A DNA stretch of 64,000 nucleotides from Massilia arenae (GTDB lineage: Bacteria > Pseudomonadota > Gammaproteobacteria > Burkholderiales > Burkholderiaceae_D): NCBI RefSeq assembly GCF_008014745.1, contig NZ_VPFD01000014.1, positions 62,001 through 126,000 of the forward strand, written 5' to 3'. Position numbers and translations under genes: made by a program. Position 1 is the stretch's first letter. Each line of letters opens with the position of its first letter. The notes under the pieces are model-generated. The model had not been told where the DNA came from. It saw only the letters and a program-made list of their open reading frames with translations, and did no database searches. Shown here in pieces: positions 15,034 to 22,028 of this stretch.

Positions 15034-17828
15034 GCTGTTTTGCTCCTAGTCGCTTTCGTTGCGGGCTTGGCCGTCGCCAGTGCCGCCGTCATCTTTGAAT
15101 ACAGCTCAAACAGTTTTTCAAGTCGCTCGGTGTCGTTTTTGAAGCGACGGCCAATGTAAACACGTTCCATGACTTCGTCGTTGCGCTCATGCGCGCGGCG
15201 GAGGTTGTCAGGCATTTTGCCCGGTTCATAAAGGTCGCCAACCGTCGCTGGAAAATGCGTTTCACGGGCCAAAAGAATGTCCTCGGCACAAGCGCGTAGA
15301 TCGATCTTGTTCTGCTCGGTAAGTATCGGAACAGGGAAAGTGTTCCAACCTAGAGTATTGGAATAACGATAGCGTGTTTCAAGCTTGCCACACACGGCTC
15401 CAATCCATACTAAGTGCAGGCGAGACGCGAGTAGTGCCAAGTTCCAAAGAGGGGCATCGTAGAGAGCAAGGGCCTGATCCTGAATGATTGCATTGGCGTT
15501 TAAAAGTCCGACAGGTAAGTATTCCCGATTTTCTGAACTTACACGCGGCATCACCAGGGTATGAAAGTCGCTCGTTATTTGGTCTCTGAATCGCCAAGGC
15601 TTCTCCGCAAGTTTCTGCGCAGCCTTGTCGTTCTTCGCAGCTTTTCGTGCTTCTGCTGATGCGACAAATTTCTCCTGAAGTATAGGAATCGACGCAGCGT
15701 CGCTCGCCTTGCAATCTTCGACCCAAAGACACGCCCGAGGCGATGAATTGATAAACTCTTGACCACCGAATAATGGACGGATGAACTGTTCCGCTTCAGG
15801 AGACTTTGCGATAATTTCTCGGGCTTCACCAATCGAGAATATTAAAGGACCGCCGTAATAGGGATGGTTTCCGAACTGCATTGTCGCGACGTCCGAAATT
15901 GGACGGCTTTGAGGTTCAATCCAGACAGTTGGCCCAGCGGCCAAGTAGGGATTGATGTTCTCAGCCTCCTTAACGACTGAATCGCCTGAACTGGCAACAG
16001 CGAACAAGCGACGAATCTTGTTTTGGGGCCTTGCGATGCCGACAATTACGACTGTCACGCCGGCATTATGGCTCGCTAGGTTTGCCCATTTAAAAGACAC
16101 ATGTGCAAAGATAATCTGGCTTCCTGTCTGAAACACATTCGGCCACAAAATCGGGACTTGCTGGCCTTGGCAAATCGAGTTTGTCGCAACGAATGCGGCC
16201 GTTGCCTCAGTCTTTGTACCGTAGTCAGCTGCCTTCATAAACCAGCCTGCCACATAGTCCAGTGACTTCCAATTAGTCACACGGCGATCGAAGATCGCGC
16301 CCAAGTCCCTTTTTTGCGCTTCCGATTGCCACTTACTCCCTAAGTACGGCGGATTTCCACAAAGGTAGGTCTCGCCACCTTCGTTCTCGAAGTCGATTTC
16401 CACTTGATTGAGAGGCGTGCCGAATAGGTCATCGGCGATCAGTTTCACACCCGTACCGGTCGGGGGGCAAACGCTTAACCAGTCGAGCCGGAGCGCATTG
16501 CCACAGACAATCCAATTCTGCGCATCCAACGGTAGGAATTCCGCGAGCGCATCTTTCTGCCCACGATACAGAACATCACATTGAAACTCGGCAATTATAA
16601 GGGCTAACCGCGCAATCTCTGCCGGAAAATCGCGTAGCTCAATGCCTCGGAAATTGGTCAGCGGGAGCTCGCTACCAAGATGTAATTCCCCCCTTCGGCG
16701 GTTAATTTCAGCTTCAATCTCACGCATTTGTTTATAGGCGATGACGAGGAAATTACCGGAACCGCAGGCCGGATCGAACACGCGGATGCGCGCCATGCGT
16801 TTGCGCAAATTTAATAGTTTGCGTTCGTTATCACCAGCTTCAGCCAGCTGCGCACGCAATCCATCTAGGAACAATGGGTTCAATACCTTCAGGATATTTG
16901 GCACGCTGGTATAGTGCATTCCTAATGCCCCGCGCTCGGCGTCGTCGGCGACAGCTTGGATCATGCTGCCGAAGATGTCTGGGTTGATCTCTCTCCAGTT
17001 AAGGCTACCTGCATGCAGTAAATAGGTACGCGCCATACGGGTAAAACAAGGCACTTCAGTGTTGCCGGAGAACAGGCCTCCATTTACATAGGGGAAGTTA
17101 TTGGTCCAGTTCGGCAGCCGGGGCATGGCATTGGCCCGTTCGGTGACTTTAACGTTCATGGCGCGGAATATAGCTTCCAGCACCTCATGAGTATTGGAGC
17201 CATCACGCTCGCCCATCTGCTCGACGGTTTGGGTAAAAAGACTGATGCCGCTGAAGATTTCAGTATCTTCGGCAAAGAAACAGAAAATTAGACGTGCCAT
17301 GAAATGGTTCATATCATGGCGGCGCTCGCTAGTAGCCCAGTCCGGGTTCTCACGCAGAAGTTCAACGTACAGTTTATTCAGGCGTCCGGTTGCCCGCACG
17401 TCGATGGGGTTGTCCTTGATCTCCTGGATGGTAGAGATACCCGCCAACGGCAGGAAGAAGCCGAAGTGATTGGGTAAGTCTGCGTAGTCGCAGTTCGTGG
17501 TTTCGCCGTTGGATAACTCCTCTGCCTCAACCGTTTGCCCATCTGTCGCGAGGATGAATTTCGCCTTGGCTTTCGCGGTGGTCGGGCTGTCACGCAACGC
17601 TCGCAGGGTATGGCCGACGGTACCGGTCTCGCAAGAGGCGATATGGATGTGGTTACGCAGAAGCACACCGCCGGTCACATTCGAGGTGTTGTTATTTCCT
17701 GAACGCAGACGCTTGAGTGTCGTGTCCTTATGGCCGAAAGCGCCCAGAAACTCAAATGGGAACTCTTTTTGGTCAAACGGTTGTTGTGCTAAGTCTGAAA
17801 GTGCGGCTTCGATTTCTACTGCATTCAT
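15030..17828 (-). CDS. Class I SAM-dependent DNA adenine methyltransferase (MmeI-like, with target recognition region)
   Basis: The 932-residue protein has the gamma-class N6-adenine methyltransferase motifs: motif I VFDPACGSGNF (350-360), GIELRDFPAEIARLAL near 395-410, and motif IV CGNPPYLGS (490-498). The region before motif I (QAVADDAERGALGMHYTSVPNI) and the long C-terminal part resemble the helical and target-recognition domains of MmeI-type enzymes. No PD-(D/E)XK nuclease motif is seen at the N-terminus, so cutting must come from a partner, presumably the GIY-YIG protein two genes on. It is the first gene of the operon and would methylate one strand or both of its target to mark self DNA. 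Confidence 0.9.
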   Translation of the reverse strand: MNAVEIEAALSDLAQQPFDQKEFPFEFLGAFGHKDTTLKRLRSGNNNTSNVTGGVLLRNHIHIASCETGTVGHTLRALRDSPTTAKAKAKFILATDGQTVEAEELSNGETTNCDYADLPNHFGFFLPLAGISTIQEIKDNPIDVRATGRLNKLYVELLRENPDWATSERRHDMNHFMARLIFCFFAEDTEIFSGISLFTQTVEQMGERDGSNTHEVLEAIFRAMNVKVTERANAMPRLPNWTNNFPYVNGGLFSGNTEVPCFTRMARTYLLHAGSLNWREINPDIFGSMIQAVADDAERGALGMHYTSVPNILKVLNPLFLDGLRAQLAEAGDNERKLLNLRKRMARIRVFDPACGSGNFLVIAYKQMREIEAEINRRRGELHLGSELPLTNFRGIELRDFPAEIARLALIIAEFQCDVLYRGQKDALAEFLPLDAQNWIVCGNALRLDWLSVCPPTGTGVKLIADDLFGTPLNQVEIDFENEGGETYLCGNPPYLGSKWQSEAQKRDLGAIFDRRVTNWKSLDYVAGWFMKAADYGTKTEATAAFVATNSICQGQQVPILWPNVFQTGSQIIFAHVSFKWANLASHNAGVTVVIVGIARPQNKIRRLFAVASSGDSVVKEAENINPYLAAGPTVWIEPQSRPISDVATMQFGNHPYYGGPLIFSIGEAREIIAKSPEAEQFIRPLFGGQEFINSSPRACLWVEDCKASDAASIPILQEKFVASAEARKAAKNDKAAQKLAEKPWRFRDQITSDFHTLVMPRVSSENREYLPVGLLNANAIIQDQALALYDAPLWNLALLASRLHLVWIGAVCGKLETRYRYSNTLGWNTFPVPILTEQNKIDLRACAEDILLARETHFPATVGDLYEPGKMPDNLRRAHERNDEVMERVYIGRRFKNDTERLEKLFELYSKMTAALATAKPATKATRSKTA

Positions 17829-18612
17829 GGAGCGTTCTGATTATTCGCCAGCGCACACCCGCATAGGATGTTGCCTAAAAGACATGGATTGGAGGGGGGG
17901 GGAATGCCTGTTATCTTAACATTCTGTTGCTGGGAAACGAACCTTTTCGACCCTCTACTCGCGGTAGTAGGATGTGAAGCTTGGCGCCAAGACAAGGCCG
18001 AGCCAACATCTTCGTGACTTGGAATTGGAAGTCGGACGTTAGCGAGGCGTTTCGCAGATCAGACAGACAAAGTGGTTGCTTGTTAGACAATTATTCAGTA
18101 ACGGTAATTTTTATTTATCTACTAGTAGTATGAACATGCGGCTCTGCCATTGTCGCATTCGTTGCAATAGGCAATATCGTTGTCGCATCTCGTCCCTTGC
18201 GAATGGCATACAGTACCTGGCCCAGCACGGGGAGTAAGTCACTTGAATCAGGTGATGAGCATCTAAGCATTTCTTCGAGGAGGCGATCGACAAAATCACC
18301 CCAGAGGTTGCTGGGCTTTCGTTGAGCGAGGTGCCCCATTCCCGTGAACGACGATCGTCGGCTCACCACTCCAAGTCATGCAGCACCCTGCACGCGCTTG
18401 CTCTAGGGCCGGGTTCACATCACACTCCTCTTCTCTCCACTTTTGACTCACGTGTTCTCACAAGTTGTAAGCACGCCATGTTTCGAGCTCATTCCGGCTA
18501 ACAACTTCAGAACGAAGGGCTGGGAGTCGAGTTGTACGGGCGTGTTAATTCAAGTCGAGCTGCCTAGGCTGTCCCGATTAACTACAAGCAGGCCATCACG
18601 CTGATTAAGGCA
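17829..18612. other. Intergenic region upstream of the methyltransferase operon
   Basis: No supported gene. The leftward promoter of the methyltransferase operon must lie near 17830-17930. A run of nine G occurs at about 17894-17902. An 84-codon minus-strand frame (18115-18369, GTG start) has no domain and no clear ribosome binding site. The region has mixed composition and looks like degraded junction DNA. Confidence 0.4.
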
Positions 18613-18672
18613 TTGGCACAGAGGTATCAGTGCAAACTCCCCCCCTTGGCACAAAACTGGCACAAAAACAGG
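18613..18672 (+). repeat. TGGCACA direct repeats beside the dusA fragment
   Basis: TGGCACA occurs at about 18614, 18648 and 18659; the last two form the near-perfect tandem TTGGCACAAAAC-TGGCACAAAAAC. They lie within 100 bases of the dusA fragment, where an integrase would bind arm-type sites. The assignment is inference. Confidence 0.4.
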
Positions 18673-18676
18673 TAAT

Positions 18677-18799
18677 TTATTGACTCGCGGGGCAAATTCG
18701 ACTTAATTCGGTCCAGTCCATCATCGGGGCGACTGACAGGCGGCGCGATGGCTGGACGGGGGCTGGGGCGATGCCCGGAATGGTCGAGGTGGTGCTCAT
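18677..18799 (-). pseudogene. dusA: 5' fragment of dusA (tRNA-dihydrouridine synthase A), integration scar
   Basis: Reading leftward from an ATG at 18799, about 30 codons encode a typical DusA beginning, ending SRRLSVAPMMDWTE. That is the strongly conserved FMN-site start that should continue as DRHCRYF. Here homology stops at about 18708 and the frame closes at 18677. The 5' end of dusA is a known attachment site for a family of dusA-associated integrases, so this is best read as the gene end left behind when an element entered at RLSVAPMMDWT. The island would then lie to the left, with the rebuilt gene beyond the window. A chance decay product is the alternative. Confidence 0.72.
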
Positions 18800-18854
18800 G
18801 CTGGGAGGGTGTGGTCGCCAGTAAGAAGGCGACAGATACTGTCGGGAACCCGCA

Positions 18855-19206
18855 ATGATAAGCCAAAGCTGCACGGATCGCACACTTGGTGCCGAACTGT
18901 TTCGCGACCACCTGGTTAGCGGATCGTCCCCGCGAGTGTAGCCGGCCTGAGCGCCGACTGCCACACTGACTACCCTGTCAATCCAAACAACATGGATAGT
19001 TCAGCTTGTGTCCGAATGTCAGACCTGACACCGGTCCTGATGATAAGCCAAAGCTACAAGGACCGTACAGTTGGTGACGAACAGTTTTGCAAACTCCCCA
19101 CTAACTGATCGCTCGCTGGAGTGCCTGGCCTAGGCGCCAACGCAAAAACTGACTGCCCGGTCAACCGGAGCAGCAAAGATTGTTGAGCCTGAGTCCGAAT
19201 GTCAGA
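18855..19206 (+). repeat. Diverged tandem duplication (~170-bp units)
   Basis: Two units, 18855-19024 and 19040-19206, share their order of landmarks: ATGATAAGCCAAAGCT at the start, a middle with TGACTRCCCKGTCAA, and GTCCGAATGTCAGAC at the end. They are offset by 185 bases and differ at many positions. Each starts with a short frame (MISQS.. DRT.G.E.F) that closes after 20-30 codons, so they may be decayed copies of a small gene. The first ends in the palindrome TGTCAGACCTGACA, also found at 20.4 kb. Confidence 0.6.
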
Positions 19207-19419
19207 CGCTGCCGTCTTGCTCGGCATGAGCACGGCAACAGGCCAAACGCACCGCTCGATCGGAAGTTTCCAGTGGAGATGGCGAGCAGCCCGTTGATAG
19301 AAGATATCCGCGATGTCGCCGAGGCGCTGGCCGAGCTGCGAAGCAGCACCAAGAGATAACAGACAAAGCTAAAGGAAGTGGCAAAGGACAGCGCAGCTCG
19401 CGCCATCCAAAAAGAGAAC
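19207..19419. other. Short intergenic stretch, nothing assigned
   Basis: Only very short open frames occur here, for example 26 codons on the + strand from about 19278. I can assign nothing to it. Confidence 0.35.
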
Positions 19420-20049
19420 TTATTTGAGCGAAATAATATTGCCATTAGCCTTTGCTGACGAGTCGGACCCGGCCGTTCCACGATCAGCCAACATGCGATA
19501 TTCGGCTGTGCCCTTGTCTGTTTTTATTGTGCCCGAGATTGTGTACAACTGCAAATCGCCTGACACACTATAATCATTATCAGTATTATCGATCTCGAAA
19601 TTCAATTCAACAGTACTCATATTAATCGCAATATCCATCATCTTATTAACAATAATGGTTATCTGCTCGTCGGTAAGCCCCATTGAATGCATAGTGTCTT
19701 TAGTCTTGCTATAACTTGCTGATGCGCCTCCACCAAATATAGACCATACACTGATGTTAGCGCTTACGTTGGTTTCTTCGTGTTCCTTCACCTCGTTCCT
19801 CTGTGTTGCGCTAAGCATTGACATCACTAGTTCATTCAACGTAGCAACATCATTAGAGGTCATTGCTAAAGTCTGAATCTTTGCTGTCAGCGTGCCGCGT
19901 GTATGAGCAGGAACAGTATAGGAAAGTCCTGTAAACGACCCGACACCTTGCGCATCAACGTCAAAGGCTGTTTTAACGTCTTCAGGCAAATCTTTCAACA
20001 GACCGGTCTTATCCGGGAAACTAAAACTCACAACAGCAGACGTGTTCAT
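19420..20049 (-). CDS. ORFan of unknown function in the scar zone
   Basis: The 209-residue product has a clear start (AAGGAATTGCC before the ATG at 20049) and composition unlike the neighbouring GC-rich genes. The N-terminal half is rich in beta-type segments (FSFPDKTGLLKDL, VPAHTRGTLTAKIQ). The middle has VWSIFGGGASASYSKTKDTM followed by a likely amphipathic helix (DEQITIIVNKMMDIAINMS). The C-terminal part reads like beta strands. No signal peptide and no recognised domain. The GGGASASYS turn followed by a helix resembles membrane-inserting or self-assembling proteins, but that is speculation. It lies between two REP-type repeat zones. Confidence 0.65.
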   Translation of the reverse strand: MNTSAVVSFSFPDKTGLLKDLPEDVKTAFDVDAQGVGSFTGLSYTVPAHTRGTLTAKIQTLAMTSNDVATLNELVMSMLSATQRNEVKEHEETNVSANISVWSIFGGGASASYSKTKDTMHSMGLTDEQITIIVNKMMDIAINMSTVELNFEIDNTDNDYSVSGDLQLYTISGTIKTDKGTAEYRMLADRGTAGSDSSAKANGNIISLK

Positions 20050-20707
20050 GGCAATTCCTTCAGCTAGAAGTAACGGAAGCTACGCTTGAAATCTCCTCAG
20101 TTCATCTTATTTATAGTTGAAAAGTCGATTTCTTTAAGGATATTAGCATTGAAAACCATAAAAAAATAATTATAATTTAGTTGCCGCTAAAAAATTATAA
20201 TTTAACAGGGAATTAAATTTATATCCAGCACTTATTTAATAATTACGAACTCGCGTCTGTTCTGATGAAAATCCAAGTTACGGAACGGAGATGCTCTTTG
20301 AAACCGCATTTATGCTGGTTTGTTTGTCCGCAGGGAAGAGGGCCAGGTCTGACATTCCGGACACGAGCTCTGCATAGATGCGCGATTGCTGAGGTTGTGT
20401 CTGAATGTCAGACCTGACACCTGTCCTGTGACACCTGTCCTGGACACCTGTCCTGACCCGGAGGGGCGTTTCAGGATTGCGCTCGAGTCTGCTTTTGGAG
20501 TCCGGAGACGATCTGGTTCTGGTCGCTGACGTAACTTCGTCAGCGACATCGGCGGGGGATGGGAGCCCTACTTCGGCCAGGCCTACACAGTCTTCGCGTG
20601 GCGCGCCGCGCACTCCGCATGGGTTAGGGTCGCAGGCTCCCGTGACACCGCACCTCTGCGTGCCCACCGCGAAAAGGCGAAGGGACGCAGAAAGCGCAGT
20701 CAGCCAA
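20050..20707. other. Intergenic region, AT-rich then repeat-rich
   Basis: Bases 20090-20270 are strongly AT-rich and probably hold the promoter of the ORFan gene. The rest is GC-rich and contains the inverted REP-like pair and short tandem repeats described separately (20344-20455). Composition changes to that of the host genes at about 20.3 kb. I see no supported gene. Confidence 0.5.
20344..20455. repeat. REP/BIME-like inverted repeat with three 13-base direct repeats
   Basis: CAGGTCTGACATTCCGGACAC (20344-20364) is the near-perfect inverse of GTGTCTGAATGTCAGACCTG (20397-20416), with 32 bases between them. The right arm runs straight into three copies of GACACCTGTCCTG (starting 20416, 20430 and 20443). 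The same TGTCAGACCTGACA core occurs at 19017-19030. This matches repetitive extragenic palindromes mobilised by REP-associated transposases; none is encoded here. Confidence 0.65.
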
Positions 20708-21511
20708 TCATTGATCCAGCACGCGGAACGTCAATGTGTAATTGTGGCCGTAGCTCGGCGCAGCAGCACCGGCCGGTGCGGGCGCCCGGTGCCGGACCAG
20801 CGCGAGATAGATACCCGCTTTCGCCAACGGCAAGACGGCTTTCCCCTGGGAGTCGGTCGAGATGTTCTGCACGGTGCTCTGGCTTGCCAGGTCCATCGGA
20901 GAACGATAAATGCTGACCTTCTGGTCCACCAGTGGTTTGCCGTCGAACTGCACGACGAATTCGAATTTTTCGTTGACAACCAGGTCGCTCGGATGGGTGA
21001 TGGCGACGATCTCCAGTCCCTTGCCCACCGGCGCCAGCGCTTTCTCCGATGGCTTGTCGGCAGTGACGTAGGCCTCGGAAATCGACAGCGACTGATAATG
21101 GGCCAGCAACTTCGCATCGGCAGGCATGACCTGCTTCGGATCCCTTGCAGACTCGGTCTTGCCGTTGCGCTCCCAAGTGCGAAACACGGCGCCCAGCCGC
21201 GGTCCTGTGCTCAGGCGATACGTCCCCTTTTCGTCGGGAAGTCCTTGCTCCGCCACCGTCCGCTGCTTGAACTGATGGATGTCGCCGAAGGGAATGCGCT
21301 CCCCCTGCGGCGTGACGATCGAAAACGCCGTGCTGCCGAACGCAACGTCTGAAACGAAGAACTTTTCAGTGAACCCCGCCTCGACACCGATCGAGCCCTT
21401 CGGCTGAACGTCGAAGTTATTTGGTAATAAGAAGGGCGTATGCGCCTGCGCTGCGCCGGCCACGAGCCACGCTGCCAACAGCAGCGTGCGCAGTGATGTT
21501 GCGGGCATCAT
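20708..21511 (-). CDS. Periplasmic DUF4198 domain protein
   Basis: The 267-residue product has a signal peptide (TLLLAAWLVAGAAQA, cleavage before H24) so that the mature chain starts with His, as in DUF4198/NikM-like periplasmic proteins linked to metal uptake. Further marks are the LVVNEKFEFVVQFDGKPLVDQKVSIYR beta-sandwich segment (key parts FEFVVQFDGKPL and KVSIYR) and the C-terminal GHNYTLTFRVL. It is translationally coupled to the EF-hand gene (ATGA overlap) and is the last gene of the receptor operon, so it probably handles the metal or metal complex imported by the TonB receptor. Confidence 0.88.
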   Translation of the reverse strand: MMPATSLRTLLLAAWLVAGAAQAHTPFLLPNNFDVQPKGSIGVEAGFTEKFFVSDVAFGSTAFSIVTPQGERIPFGDIHQFKQRTVAEQGLPDEKGTYRLSTGPRLGAVFRTWERNGKTESARDPKQVMPADAKLLAHYQSLSISEAYVTADKPSEKALAPVGKGLEIVAITHPSDLVVNEKFEFVVQFDGKPLVDQKVSIYRSPMDLASQSTVQNISTDSQGKAVLPLAKAGIYLALVRHRAPAPAGAAAPSYGHNYTLTFRVLDQ

Positions 21512-22002
21512 GGCTTGGCTCCATCGGCCTGATCGACCTTGCCGTCGCCGTTCTTGTCGTTTTGCTTGAACGTCTTTTCGGCGATCGCGATGTCTTCTTC
21601 CACTGTCAATTTGCCGTCCTTGTCGGTGTCCAGGATCTTGAAGCGCACATGGGCCTGCTTGATCGAGCTGGCGTACCGTTCGTCCTGCGCCTTGCCGGCG
21701 TATTGCTGCTTCAGGCGGCCTTCGTATTCGGCCACGTATTCCTCTTCGCTCAGCCAGCCGTCGCGATTGACGTCGGCCGCCACAAAGCGCTGCTTGCGTA
21801 CCGTGTCGTATTCTTCCCGTGTTACGACTCCGTCGCGGCTGGCGTCGTAGCTACCCATAAATGCCGCCAAACCGTGTCCGCCAGCGGGCGCCGTGGGACC
21901 CTCTGCTGCCCCCACTGGAGCGGACGCCGTCATTGCGACCACCATGACGGTCATGGCGAGACGAAAACCGTGTTTGCCGAGCTGGATATTCTGCTTTTTC
22001 AT
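21508..22002 (-). CDS. Secreted EF-hand protein
   Basis: The 164-residue product has a signal peptide (LAMTVMVVAMTASAPVGAA) and four EF-hand loops: DASRDGVVTREEY, DVNRDGWLSEEEY, DTDKDGKLTVEED and DKNGDGKVDQADG. It should bind calcium or another divalent ion in the periplasm. The ATG at 22002 has GAGG five bases upstream and lies 26 bases after the receptor stop. It overlaps the DUF4198 gene at its 3' end. The role in the receptor operon is unknown. Confidence 0.9.
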   Translation of the reverse strand: MKKQNIQLGKHGFRLAMTVMVVAMTASAPVGAAEGPTAPAGGHGLAAFMGSYDASRDGVVTREEYDTVRKQRFVAADVNRDGWLSEEEYVAEYEGRLKQQYAGKAQDERYASSIKQAHVRFKILDTDKDGKLTVEEDIAIAEKTFKQNDKNGDGKVDQADGAKP

Positions 22003-22028
22003 GCTTGCCTCGTTTGTGTTGAATAAAA

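Noticed and set aside
18115..18369. Possible 84-residue gene on the minus strand
   Set aside because: Only a GTG start with no clear ribosome site, no domain, and located in degraded junction DNA.
20477..21352. 291-codon + strand open frame over the DUF4198 gene
   Set aside because: It overlaps the real DUF4198 gene in antisense and its first part runs through REP repeats; no domain seen.
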